Assembly (NCBI RefSeq): GCF_003182075.1
Contig: NZ_QGTH01000004.1
Coordinates: forward strand, 1-64,000
Reading direction: 5' to 3'
Length of the DNA: 64,000 nucleotides
Source: Finegoldia magna
GTDB taxonomy: Bacteria > Bacillota > Clostridia > Tissierellales > Peptoniphilaceae
In this document: positions 1 to 7,822 of the stretch, in pieces
How positions within the stretch are numbered: the stretch's first letter is position 1
Layout: each line of letters opens with the position of its first letter
Program-made: the position numbers and the translations under genes
Notes under the pieces: generated by a model
Databases searched by the model: none
Told to the model about the DNA's origin: nothing
The model's input: the letters and a program-made list of their open reading frames with translations, nothing else

Positions 1-117
1 AGAAATCTATAGGCACTTATAGAGAGTTAGCAAATTGTCGTAAATGGAGAAGTACCATAAAATAGACTTTTATAGAGATTTAGACAATTATCTAAAGTAA
101 AGGGGATTTTCCCAACA

Positions 118-564
118 ATGAAGCCAATTGGAAGTAATTCTTCTAGCAATTCAAAAGATGGTGAAGACAATACAAAAGCTAAGAAATTGGACTTATCAAA
201 AGTGAAAGTTGAACCATTATTTGAAGATTTTGTAGATTTTGACAAATTCTCAGAATCTGATTTCAGAGTAGTAAAAGTAAAATCTTGTGAAGAAGTTCCA
301 AAATCCAAGAAATTATTAAAATTTACATTGAATGATGGATCTGGAAAAGACAGAATCATATTATCAGGAATTAAAAACTACTACAGCGCAGAAGACTTAG
401 TAGGTAAAACATTACTTGCAATCACTAACTTACCACCAAGAAAAATGATGGGTGAAGAATCTTGCGGAATGCTTTTATCTGCAATTTGCGAATATGATGG
501 AGAAGAAGTATTGAATCTTATAATGTTAGATTCAAATATTCCAGCAGGATCAAAAATTTATTAA
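118..564 (+). CDS. MetRS C-terminal-type tRNA-binding domain protein (stand-alone or relic)
   Basis: The 148-residue product is an EMAPII/Arc1p-like OB-fold tRNA-binding domain of the kind found at the C-terminus of clostridial methionyl-tRNA synthetases: a low-complexity Ser/Asn/Lys linker (residues 1-30), VKVEPLFEDFVDFDKF, FRVVKVKSCEEV, KSKKLLKFTLNDG, ILSGIKNYYSAEDLVGK and NLPPRKMMG. No catalytic domain precedes it. The same frame is closed upstream by stops at 73, 58, 28 and 10, and the other two frames are also interrupted before base 100, so an intact metG does not run in from the left edge. ATG at 118 has AAAGGGG at about 99-105 as a rather distant ribosome binding site. It may be a separate beta-type subunit acting in trans with MetRS, or the last piece of a decayed metG. 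Domain identity is secure; status as a functional gene is not. Confidence 0.75.
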   Translation: MKPIGSNSSSNSKDGEDNTKAKKLDLSKVKVEPLFEDFVDFDKFSESDFRVVKVKSCEEVPKSKKLLKFTLNDGSGKDRIILSGIKNYYSAEDLVGKTLLAITNLPPRKMMGEESCGMLLSAICEYDGEEVLNLIMLDSNIPAGSKIY

Positions 565-579
565 TTAAATAAAATCCTT

Positions 580-613
580 AGACGATAGAAATATATTCTG
601 TCGTCTTTTTTTA
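580..613 (+). terminator. Rho-independent terminator after the tRNA-binding protein
   Basis: An 11-bp stem (580-590 with 596-606, one G-U pair) with loop ATATA is followed directly by a run of T. Confidence 0.85.
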
Positions 614-622
614 TTGCTATGA

Positions 623-668
623 ATTTCATATACATTTCATAAAACTTTTGTAACATATACATGTAACA
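623..668 (+). promoter_or_regulatory. Direct repeats upstream of vex1, possible response-regulator site
   Basis: ATTTCATA occurs at 623-630 and again at 634-641, an 11-bp period, which is the spacing typical of OmpR-family response-regulator half sites. TGTAACA occurs at 649-655 and 662-668. A possible -10 (TATACA, 656-661) lies between. The neighbouring OmpR-type regulator at 4083 is the natural candidate to bind; that is inference. Confidence 0.4.
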
Positions 669-685
669 AAGTTAAGGAGATATTT

Positions 686-1963
686 ATGATAAAAAATGCG
701 ATTGCTTATATAACAAGAAAAAGAAATAGATCTTTGATAATACTTATAATTCTAACACTTGTCTTATCATGTTTGTATGCTTGTTTGAGTATAACGAAAT
801 CACAGAAAACACTGGAGAAATCACTGTATGAAACATCGAATTCATCTATTTCAATAACGAAAAAAGACAATAACGGATATTTTGATATAAAAGAATTTGA
901 CAAATTGAAACAGATCAAAGATATAAAAGAGGTTTCATATCATTATGAGGGATTAGCCAACGCAACAAATACCAATGTCGTTGAAAGTAATCAGAAAGTT
1001 ATGCGTGAAGATTTGTCTACAAATATGAAAAATTTAGTATCGATAGATGCTATGACAGATCAAAAACGTAACACATTGTTCACAAGTAACGTGTTTACTA
1101 TAAAACAAGGCAAGAATTTGGATAAAAATGATGACAATAAGATTCTAGTTCATGAAGAATTTGCAAAGAAAAACAAGCTCAAACTTCACGACAAAATAGG
1201 TCTAAAGTTCATGAATATGAATGGAAATGGAGATACAAATAAAGAGACAAAATATGAGATAGTTGGAATATTTTCAGGAAAAAAACAAGAAAAATATACA
1301 GGTTTGTCTTCTGATTTTAGTGAAAACTCAATGTTTGTGAATTACAATTCAGCTCAAAATTCGTTGAATATAAAAGACGGTAACAAAATTGCCAATAAAA
1401 TATCTGTTTACACACAGAATTCAGATTCAATGGATAATATAGTAACTAAAATCAAAAACCAAACTGGGAATTCTTCGAAATACATTATCGAAAAAGATGA
1501 CAATGCATTCAAAGAAGCTATTGATTCGATAAACAGCGTTAAGCACATCATACAGATGATGACATATTCCATAATGGTTGCAGGACTTGTAGTTTTATCG
1601 TTGATTTTAATATTATGGCTAAGAGAAAGAATTTACGAAATAGGAATACTTTTATCAATTGGCTTTAGTAAATCTAAAATCATAGGACAATTCATCATGG
1701 AGCTTGTATTTGTATCCGTTCCTGCGGCAGTTTTATCGTTCATTAGTGGAGATTTCATTATCAAACTAATTGCATCAGGAATAACAGAATCGGAAAATGC
1801 ATCATTTACAGGTAGCCTATTAATTACTAAAATATCAGATAAATTAGAAGTGTTTATCAAAAGCTACGGATTGCTTCTATTAATAATAGCAGTTTCTGTG
1901 ATTATCGCATCGATAATGATATTAATCAAAAAACCAAAACAAATATTATCACAAATAAGTTAG
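686..1963 (+). CDS. vex1: ABC transporter permease, Vex1-like (FtsX/MacB type)
   Basis: A 425-residue membrane subunit of an ABC exporter. One N-terminal membrane segment (about residues 16-36) is followed by a large extracytoplasmic MacB-like domain and three C-terminal membrane segments (about 285-312, 335-365, 395-415) carrying the FtsX-type core, including REIYEIGILLSIGFSKSKI-like and QFIMELVFVSVPAA motifs. ATG at 686 follows AAGGAGA at a good distance. It opens a five-gene locus with Vex2-like ATPase, Vex3-like permease and VncRS-like regulators; subunit order and lengths match the Streptococcus pneumoniae vex1-vex2-vex3/vncRS locus as I remember it. N-terminus and C-terminal core are clearly paralogous to the second permease at 2629. 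The substrate is unknown; peptide export has been proposed for the pneumococcal system. Confidence 0.85.
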   Translation: MIKNAIAYITRKRNRSLIILIILTLVLSCLYACLSITKSQKTLEKSLYETSNSSISITKKDNNGYFDIKEFDKLKQIKDIKEVSYHYEGLANATNTNVVESNQKVMREDLSTNMKNLVSIDAMTDQKRNTLFTSNVFTIKQGKNLDKNDDNKILVHEEFAKKNKLKLHDKIGLKFMNMNGNGDTNKETKYEIVGIFSGKKQEKYTGLSSDFSENSMFVNYNSAQNSLNIKDGNKIANKISVYTQNSDSMDNIVTKIKNQTGNSSKYIIEKDDNAFKEAIDSINSVKHIIQMMTYSIMVAGLVVLSLILILWLRERIYEIGILLSIGFSKSKIIGQFIMELVFVSVPAAVLSFISGDFIIKLIASGITESENASFTGSLLITKISDKLEVFIKSYGLLLLIIAVSVIIASIMILIKKPKQILSQIS

Positions 1964-1973
1964 GAGATATAAA

Positions 1974-2618
1974 ATGAATATTTTAGAAATCAAAAACGTA
2001 TCATACAGTTATTCAAGTTCAAACGAAGAAGTTTTGTCATTAGTTAACAGAGGATTTGAACAAGGAAGATTTTATGCAATAATTGGGAAATCAGGTACTG
2101 GTAAGTCAACACTTTTATCTTTATTGGCTGGATTAGATTCACCAGATACAGGTCAAATTTTATTCAAAAACAACAACATCGAAGAAAAAGGACACAGCTA
2201 TCATAGAAAAAACAATATATCGTTAGTTTTTCAAAACTATAACTTAATAGATTATCTAACTCCTCTTGAAAATATAAGATTAGTAAATAAAAATGCATCA
2301 GAAGATATTTTATTGGAATTAGGATTGGATAAAAGTCAAACAAGAAGAAATGTTATGAAACTTTCTGGTGGACAACAACAAAGAGTTGCGATAGCGAGGG
2401 CTTTAGTTTCAGAAGCACCAATCATATTGGCAGATGAGCCTACTGGAAACTTGGATGATGTGACTGCTGGTGAAATTATAGATATATTGAAGCAACTCGC
2501 AATGGAAAGAAACAAATGCGTAATAGTTGTTACTCATAGTAAAGAAGTAGCAAAAGCAGCAGATATTGTTCTTGAATTAAAAGATAGAAAACTACAAGAA
2601 GTAGTTGACAATATTTAG
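1974..2618 (+). CDS. vex2: ABC transporter ATP-binding protein, Vex2-like
   Basis: A 214-residue ATPase of the MacB/LolD class that energises the two flanking permeases. Walker A is GKSGTGKST (residues 38-46), the signature is LSGGQQQR, Walker B with the catalytic Glu is IILADEPTGNLD, and the H-loop is VVTHSKEVA. The gene starts 10 bases after vex1 with TTAGGAGATATAAA in front of ATG, and its stop sits 10 bases before the vex3 start, so the three genes form one transcript. Length equals that of the pneumococcal Vex2 family. The assignment as an ABC ATPase is certain; the Vex2 label rests on context and on the similarity of the third subunit. Confidence 0.88.
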   Translation: MNILEIKNVSYSYSSSNEEVLSLVNRGFEQGRFYAIIGKSGTGKSTLLSLLAGLDSPDTGQILFKNNNIEEKGHSYHRKNNISLVFQNYNLIDYLTPLENIRLVNKNASEDILLELGLDKSQTRRNVMKLSGGQQQRVAIARALVSEAPIILADEPTGNLDDVTAGEIIDILKQLAMERNKCVIVVTHSKEVAKAADIVLELKDRKLQEVVDNI

Positions 2619-2628
2619 GGAGGAAATT

Positions 2629-4005
2629 ATGATAAAAAACGCATTTGCTTATGTAACTAGAAAAAGTCTCAAATCGATAATTATATTAATTGTAATAATG
2701 TTGATGTCAGCTTTAAGTTTGATTAGTTTATCCATCAAAGATGCCACTGACAAAGCTTCAGAAAAAACATTTGGAAATATTACCAACAGTTTTTCAATGG
2801 AAATTAACAGACAAGTAAATCCAGGAACACCAAGAGGCGGTGGAAATGTCAAAGGACAAGACATCAAAAAAATCACAGACTCACCTGATATTGAAAGCTA
2901 TGTAAAAAGAATAAATAGCGTGGCTGATCTGGATGGATTGGATATAATTGAAACACAAGAAACTTTGGCAAACCAATCCCCAGAACGTGCTAAAAATTTT
3001 AAAAGCACTGTAATGTTGACTGGAGTTAATGAATCATCCAAGGAAACAAAATTTGTATCTGGAGCATATAAATTGGTAGAAGGGGAGCACTTGAAAAATG
3101 ATGATAAGAATAAGATTCTTATGCACAAAGATTTGGCAGCCAAAAACAATTTGAAAATAGGTGACAAATTAAAATTAAAATCCAATTTGTTTGATGCAGA
3201 TAATGAAAAACAAGCCAATGAAACAGTAGAAGTTACAATTAAAGGTTTGTTTGATGGACACAATAATGGAGGTGTGAGCGCCGCACAAGAATTGTACGAA
3301 AACACATTGATTACTGATTTGAATACGGCAGCCAAAGTATACGGTAACACCGAAGATAGTGCTGTCTATCAAGACGCTACATTTTTCGTAAAAGGTAACA
3401 AAAAACTAGAAGATGTCATGAAAAATCTTTCCAAACTTGATATCAATTGGCAAGAATATAATTTAATAAAAAGTTCATCAAACTATCCAGCATTACAAGA
3501 ATCAATCAGTGGAATATATGCAATAGCAGATAAATTATTTGTAGGATCACTTGCATTTGCAGGATTGGTAGTAGCTTTATTATTGTTCTTATGGATGAAC
3601 GCAAGGAAGAAAGAGATTGCAGTATTGTTGTCGTTAGGCATGTCCAAAGCGAAAATATTCGGACAATTTGTCACAGAATTATTGTTAGTTGTTGTACCGG
3701 CTTACATTGGTTCATTCTTCTTGGCTAGATTTGCAGGAGATAAAATTGGAAATAATATACTACAAAAAGTTACAGGAAATATCGCAGAAAAAATCGCCAA
3801 GCAATCAGCGTCAACTGGACTTGGTAGCGGTGCTGAAGTTGATGGATTCAATAAAACATTGACAAGTCTAGATATTAACATTTCATCAAAAGCCTTAGTT
3901 TATGTAGTAGTATTCATGACAATTGTGTTGCTCATATCATTGATTATTTCATCAACAAATATTCTTAGGAAAAATCCAAAAGATTTATTAATAGATACTA
4001 AGTAA
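2629..4005 (+). CDS. vex3: ABC transporter permease, Vex3-like
   Basis: A 458-residue permease. I chose ATG 2629 because GGGAGG (2618-2623) lies six bases upstream and because the product then begins MIKNAFAYVTRK, mirroring the start of Vex1. The extracytoplasmic domain has stretches such as NITNSFSMEINRQVNPGTP, KFVSGAYKLVEGEHLKND and VTIKGLFDGHN that I recognise as nearly diagnostic of pneumococcal Vex3, including the central AEVDGFNKTL segment before the last membrane span. Membrane segments are at about 18-38, 310-330, 350-372 and 430-450. Together with vex1 and vex2 it forms a heterodimeric-permease exporter. The strength of the match across phyla-level distance within Firmicutes suggests either strong conservation or transfer of the whole locus. 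Confidence 0.9.
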   Translation: MIKNAFAYVTRKSLKSIIILIVIMLMSALSLISLSIKDATDKASEKTFGNITNSFSMEINRQVNPGTPRGGGNVKGQDIKKITDSPDIESYVKRINSVADLDGLDIIETQETLANQSPERAKNFKSTVMLTGVNESSKETKFVSGAYKLVEGEHLKNDDKNKILMHKDLAAKNNLKIGDKLKLKSNLFDADNEKQANETVEVTIKGLFDGHNNGGVSAAQELYENTLITDLNTAAKVYGNTEDSAVYQDATFFVKGNKKLEDVMKNLSKLDINWQEYNLIKSSSNYPALQESISGIYAIADKLFVGSLAFAGLVVALLLFLWMNARKKEIAVLLSLGMSKAKIFGQFVTELLLVVVPAYIGSFFLARFAGDKIGNNILQKVTGNIAEKIAKQSASTGLGSGAEVDGFNKTLTSLDINISSKALVYVVVFMTIVLLISLIISSTNILRKNPKDLLIDTK

Positions 4006-4035
4006 AATTATCGGGGCATATGCTCCGATAATTTT
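4004..4035 (+). terminator. Strong hairpin terminator after vex3
   Basis: A stem of about 14 pairs (4004-4017 with 4022-4035, one G-U) closes a short ATAT loop. The 3' arm itself ends in TTTT. It overlaps the vex3 stop codon and separates the transporter from the regulator genes. Confidence 0.8.
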
Positions 4036-4054
4036 GTAATTAAAATAAATATTG

Positions 4055-4060
4055 TATAAT
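4055..4060 (+). promoter_or_regulatory. -10 box of the vncRS promoter
   Basis: TATAAT 4055-4060 lies 22 bases before the vncR ATG. The best -35 (TTGTAA, 4034-4039) is spaced only 15 bases, so the promoter may need an activator. Confidence 0.5.
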
Positions 4061-4082
4061 AAATAAAAGAGAGGAATAAATT

Positions 4083-4739
4083 ATGAACTTACTTGTAGTA
4101 GAAGATGACAAAATGATACGTGAAGGAATTTGTGAATTTTTGTCTGAATTTGGATACAAAACATATCAAGCAGAAGACGGGAAACAAGCCATATCCATAT
4201 TTGAAAATAACGAAATCAACTTAGCAATATTAGACATTCAACTTCCATACATAAATGGACTTGAAGTTCTCAAAAAAATCAGAGAAACAAGTGATATTCC
4301 AGCTATAATGTTGACTGCATTCAGTGATGAAGAATATAAAATCAACGCATTTACAAGCTTAGCAGATGGCTACATTGAAAAGCCATTCTCACTTCCTGTT
4401 CTCAAAGTTAGAATAGAATCTTTAATTAAAAAACATTATGGAAATAATGAAACATTTAATTACAAAAACACCGAAGTTAACTTCACAAGCTACACTGCTA
4501 AAATAAATGGTGAAAAAGTTGATATAAATGCCAAAGAACTAGAAATACTCAAATATATGATAGAAAATGAAGGTCAAGCACTCACGAGAATGCAAATAAT
4601 CGATAGTGTATGGAAAGAAACCGACGAAATACCATTTGACAGAGTAATTGATGTTTACATAAAAGAATTACGTAAAAAATTGCAACTAGATTGCATAGTA
4701 ACCATCCGAAACGTTGGCTATAAATTGGAGAGAAAATGA
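4083..4739 (+). CDS. vncR: OmpR-family response regulator, VncR-like
   Basis: A 218-residue regulator. The receiver domain (residues 1-115) has the acidic pair ED-D at 7-9, phospho-acceptor Asp51 (AILDIQLP), Thr in MLTAF and Lys in IEKPF. The C-terminal winged helix (about 125-218) ends KELRKKLQLDCIVTIRNVGYKL. The gene sits directly behind the vex transporter, has GAGAGGAATAAATT before its ATG, and overlaps the kinase gene by four bases (ATGA), which implies translational coupling. The order transporter, regulator, kinase is that of the vex/vnc locus. No Pep27-like peptide gene is present in the 77-base gap before it. Targets probably include the vex promoter. Confidence 0.85.
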   Translation: MNLLVVEDDKMIREGICEFLSEFGYKTYQAEDGKQAISIFENNEINLAILDIQLPYINGLEVLKKIRETSDIPAIMLTAFSDEEYKINAFTSLADGYIEKPFSLPVLKVRIESLIKKHYGNNETFNYKNTEVNFTSYTAKINGEKVDINAKELEILKYMIENEGQALTRMQIIDSVWKETDEIPFDRVIDVYIKELRKKLQLDCIVTIRNVGYKLERK

Positions 4740-6049
4740 AAAATTTAAAAATATTTCCGAAAATGTTCCTTCAAATATTTACAGCATTAACGCTCACCGT
4801 TTTGTTTATACATTTTATGGTGTTTTTAATATTTCCTAAAACATATTTGGAAGATAGAAAACAAGAGATAAATAAAAAAGCAAATGAAATATCCAAGACA
4901 TTAACAAATAAAGATATAGGATATGTTACACAGTCTTTGGATTTTTATTCTAATAATAACGACATTAAAGCTTATGTTAAGAATAAAAACAACGACAACG
5001 AATTACAAATCAAAGAAATCATCGATTTTGACAAAAAAAGTGAAAACAATTCACTTATAATTGAAGAACGAGATATTACAATTAACACTGGAGAGAAAAT
5101 CTCACTTCAATTCGTATCAACAGCTGATATGAAAAAAGATGCCAAGAATTTGAGTCTAAGATTTCTTCCGTTTTCGCTTTTAATTTCTATGTTTTTCTCA
5201 GCAATCATTTCATTAATTTATGCTAAGTTAATCAACAATAATATACAAGAAATAAAACATATTACTGACAAAATGATGAATAGGGACAAAAACGCACTAC
5301 TGGAAGTAGATTCTACCAATGAGATTGGACAGTTAAAAGTGCAAATCAATGATTTGTACACTACATTGTTACATTCCATTGACGATTTAGAATCAAAAAA
5401 CGAAGAAATTATCAAACTTGAAAAACTAAAATATGACTTTTTTAGAGGAGCATCACACGAACTCAAAACTCCTGTAGCGAGCCTCAAAATAATTTTGGAA
5501 AATATGAAGTACAACATAGGAAAATACAAAAACAGGGATTTGTACATTGACGAATCTCTTAAAATAATTGATGGATTATCACATAGTATTTCGCAAATAC
5601 TAACATTGTCATCAATTGAAAATCTAAAGAATGACGAAGAAAATGTAGAGATTTTACCAATATTAAATGATATAATTAATAAGCAGGAAGTAATTGCAAA
5701 TCAAAAACACATCACAATCGACAATCAGATCACAGATGAAACGATTTTTATTGGTAAATCAGCACTTAAAATAATACTATCTAATGTGATTGGAAACGCC
5801 GTAAAATACACTGATGAATATGGGACAATTACTATCAAATCAGATGGAGAATGGTTTGAAGTAATTAATACTTGCGCAAAGGCAAGCGAATTAGATACCA
5901 CTAAAGTGTTTGATGTGAATTGTGATTTGAATAAAGAAAACAGCAATGGACTTGGGTTGTATATCGTGGGAAATTTATTAAATAATTACAAAATCGATGC
6001 AATCATTGAAACACAAGAAGAAAACGTAACATTCAAAATCAAGTTATAA
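4736..6049 (+). CDS. vncS: Sensor histidine kinase, VncS-like
   Basis: A 437-residue membrane kinase. Two membrane segments (about 11-34 and 140-165) flank an extracytoplasmic domain of about 105 residues; a HAMP-like linker follows, then the dimerisation domain with phospho-accepting His241 (FFRGASHELKTPVASLK). The ATPase domain has the N box NVIGNAVKYTDE and G2 box GLGLYIVGNLL. The usual DxGxG G1 box is not visible; the place reads VINTCAKASEL, a pattern I associate with the Van/Vnc kinase group. It overlaps vncR by four bases. The signal is unknown. In pneumococci VncS has been linked to responses to peptides and vancomycin, but that phenotype is disputed and should not be transferred. Confidence 0.8.
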   Translation: MKNLKIFPKMFLQIFTALTLTVLFIHFMVFLIFPKTYLEDRKQEINKKANEISKTLTNKDIGYVTQSLDFYSNNNDIKAYVKNKNNDNELQIKEIIDFDKKSENNSLIIEERDITINTGEKISLQFVSTADMKKDAKNLSLRFLPFSLLISMFFSAIISLIYAKLINNNIQEIKHITDKMMNRDKNALLEVDSTNEIGQLKVQINDLYTTLLHSIDDLESKNEEIIKLEKLKYDFFRGASHELKTPVASLKIILENMKYNIGKYKNRDLYIDESLKIIDGLSHSISQILTLSSIENLKNDEENVEILPILNDIINKQEVIANQKHITIDNQITDETIFIGKSALKIILSNVIGNAVKYTDEYGTITIKSDGEWFEVINTCAKASELDTTKVFDVNCDLNKENSNGLGLYIVGNLLNNYKIDAIIETQEENVTFKIKL

Positions 6050-6060
6050 AGGAGAACAAA

Positions 6061-6627
6061 ATGTATATTTTAGAATTGAATCAAAATGGTGAAGCGACAG
6101 AATTAGCGTTATTTGACACAATTGAAGAAGGAAGAGAATTTATCAAGAAAACAAACTGCTACGAAATCACAGAAGAAGATGGGTTTGTATATGAATATAT
6201 CATTCCTGAAAAACTAGGTGAATACGTTGAACTAGAATACAATGGAAATATAATTCCAATAACCAAATTCATGTTTACAGAAGAAGGAAAAGCGGAAATA
6301 TTTTGGAAAGAAATTCCGAATCTTTCAGAAAAAGGAAATGGAATAGTAGATAGTTCTACGAGAGTAGACGCTTATGTAATAGCTAACAAAGATGTGAAAA
6401 CTTATATTGAAGCAAGAGAAAAATCCTACAACGAAGTAAAAAAATACTTGCAAGAAAAAGGATATGACGTAGACAGGGCTTACTTCGGATCAGAAGATGG
6501 AGAAGCAATAGTCTACAGAAAAAACGAAAAAGATGAATGGCACTTCTTAACACATATGGATCCTTCATTTTTTGAAGACAAAACACCACAAGAAATAATC
6601 GACGAGATAGAAGAAGATTTAAATTAA
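6061..6627 (+). CDS. Hypothetical acidic protein linked to vncS
   Basis: I do not recognise this 188-residue soluble protein. It has no signal peptide or membrane segment and is rich in Glu and Asp, especially at the C-terminus (EIIDEIEEDLN). The N-terminal third (MYILELNQNGEATELALFD) and the central VDAYVIANKDVKTYIEAREK look like alternating beta and helical structure. It begins 11 bases after vncS with a strong ribosome binding site (AAAGGAGAAC), and the next terminator follows it, so it is almost certainly part of the vncRS transcript. It is not a member of the pneumococcal locus as I know it. A local accessory or an unrelated passenger are both possible. Confidence 0.6.
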   Translation: MYILELNQNGEATELALFDTIEEGREFIKKTNCYEITEEDGFVYEYIIPEKLGEYVELEYNGNIIPITKFMFTEEGKAEIFWKEIPNLSEKGNGIVDSSTRVDAYVIANKDVKTYIEAREKSYNEVKKYLQEKGYDVDRAYFGSEDGEAIVYRKNEKDEWHFLTHMDPSFFEDKTPQEIIDEIEEDLN

Positions 6628-6644
6628 ATAGAATAAAATAGCAT

Positions 6645-6680
6645 AGCTCTTCTTAAAGAAAATAAGAAGAGCTTTTTAAT
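6645..6680 (+). terminator. Terminator of the vncRS operon
   Basis: Perfect 10-bp stem AGCTCTTCTT (6645-6654) with AAGAAGAGCT (6664-6673), followed by TTTTTAATTTTT. Confidence 0.9.
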
Positions 6681-6693
6681 TTTTATATAATCC

Positions 6694-6722
6694 TTGACAA
6701 AATAATAAAAACACTCTAAAAT
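6694..6722 (+). promoter_or_regulatory. Promoter of the zinc transporter operon
   Basis: Consensus TTGACA (6694-6699), 17-base spacer and TAAAAT (6717-6722). The Zur-like palindrome starts three bases downstream of the -10, so a bound repressor would cover the transcription start. Confidence 0.8.
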
Positions 6723-6724
6723 GA

Positions 6725-6745
6725 TAATGCAAATAATTTGCATTA
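6725..6745 (+). promoter_or_regulatory. Zur/Fur-family operator
   Basis: A perfect inverted repeat of 10-bp arms around one central base: TAATGCAAAT (6725-6734), A, then its exact reverse complement (6736-6745). Symmetry, length and AT-rich character fit a Fur-superfamily (Zur) box, and the downstream genes encode a zinc importer. Confidence 0.75.
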
Positions 6746-6768
6746 ATAAATTATTATTTGGAGGGTTT

Positions 6769-7821
6769 ATGAAAAAAATTTATAGAATATTATTATTAGC
6801 TCTTATGATTGGTGTGGCATCAGGATGTACTAGACAAAACAATGATGTTAACAATCAAAAAGTACAAGAACAAAAAGAAAAAAGTGATGACAAATCAACT
6901 GAAAAGTCAGATTCAAAGAAATTATATGTTAGTTTTTATCCGATTGAATATATGGCAAAAGAAATCGCTAAGGATAAAATTGAAGTGGTAAATGTTATGC
7001 CAAAAGGCGCTACAGTTCATGATTGGGAACCAACTGCACAAGATATTAAAAATTTATCTGATTCAAAGATGCTTATTGTTAACGGTCTTGGATTGGAAGG
7101 TTGGTTAGAAGATGTTAAATCTAGTTTAAAAAACACGGAAATAGTTGATTCATCTACAAATATTGATAAGATTAAAGCTGAAGAAGACCACGACCACGAC
7201 CATGAAGAACACGACCACGACCATGACCACGAAGAAAAAGGTCACGATCATTATCACGAAGAAAAAGAACACGGACATGATCATGAACATCATCACCACG
7301 GTGAATTTGATCCACATGTTTGGATGAGTCCAAAACAAGCTAGAATTCAAATGAAAAATGTGTATGAAGCTATTATTAAATTTGACTCTGAAAACAAAGA
7401 TTTCTATGAAAAGAATTACAAAGAATTAGATAAAAAGTTTGAAGAATTAGACAAAAAATACGCTGAAGTTTTGGCACCACAAAAGGACAAATATTTCATC
7501 GTGCCACATGAAGCTTTTGGATATTTAGCTAGAGATTATGAAATAAAACAAGTACCTATTGAGGGTATTAATTCAGATTCAGAACCTGATTTAAATAAGA
7601 TGAAAGAATTGACTAATTTCGCAAAATCACATAAGATAAATACAGTATTTTATGAAATGGGAGAAAGCGATAAGATTGCAAATTCTTTGGCTAAGGAAAT
7701 CAACGCAAAAACTGCTGGTTTGTCCACGATAGAAGCTAAGACTCAAGATATCGAAGATGGAAAGGACAATTATTTTTCATTGTTAGAGAAAAACTTGGAT
7801 GCAATCTCACAAGCAAAATAA
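6769..7821 (+). CDS. znuA: Zinc ABC transporter substrate-binding lipoprotein (ZnuA/AdcA type)
   Basis: A 350-residue cluster A-I metal-binding lipoprotein. ATG 6769 was chosen because GGAGGG precedes it and because the product then starts with a lipoprotein signal peptide (MKKIYRILLLALMIGVASGC; Cys20 is the lipidation site). The first lobe has VSFYPIEYMAKEIAKDK, typical of the family. A long His/Asp/Glu-rich loop (about residues 140-180, repeated DHDHEEH units) follows, then the metal-ligand region FDPHVWMSP and later FIVPHEAFGYLARDY. This charged loop is the hallmark of zinc rather than manganese binders. The gene is first in a three-gene znuACB operon with a Zur-like operator overlapping its start. 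Confidence 0.93.
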   Translation: MKKIYRILLLALMIGVASGCTRQNNDVNNQKVQEQKEKSDDKSTEKSDSKKLYVSFYPIEYMAKEIAKDKIEVVNVMPKGATVHDWEPTAQDIKNLSDSKMLIVNGLGLEGWLEDVKSSLKNTEIVDSSTNIDKIKAEEDHDHDHEEHDHDHDHEEKGHDHYHEEKEHGHDHEHHHHGEFDPHVWMSPKQARIQMKNVYEAIIKFDSENKDFYEKNYKELDKKFEELDKKYAEVLAPQKDKYFIVPHEAFGYLARDYEIKQVPIEGINSDSEPDLNKMKELTNFAKSHKINTVFYEMGESDKIANSLAKEINAKTAGLSTIEAKTQDIEDGKDNYFSLLEKNLDAISQAK

Positions 7822-7822
7822 T

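Noticed and set aside
27-359. 110-codon minus-strand frame opposite the MetRS domain
   Set aside because: Antisense to a clearly conserved domain; no ribosome binding site and no recognisable family.
4006-4082. Search for a Pep27-like peptide between vex3 and vncR
   Set aside because: The gap holds only a terminator, a -10 box and a ribosome binding site; no open frame of suitable length.
7201-7300. Short tandem repeat array (GACCACGACCATGA-like)
   Set aside because: It is the codon-level repeat of the His/Asp/Glu loop in ZnuA, not a CRISPR or independent satellite.
7145-7350. Open frames rich in Thr/Met or Phe/Val around the His-rich loop of znuA
   Set aside because: They are shadows of the repeated CAC/GAC codons of the metal-binding loop.
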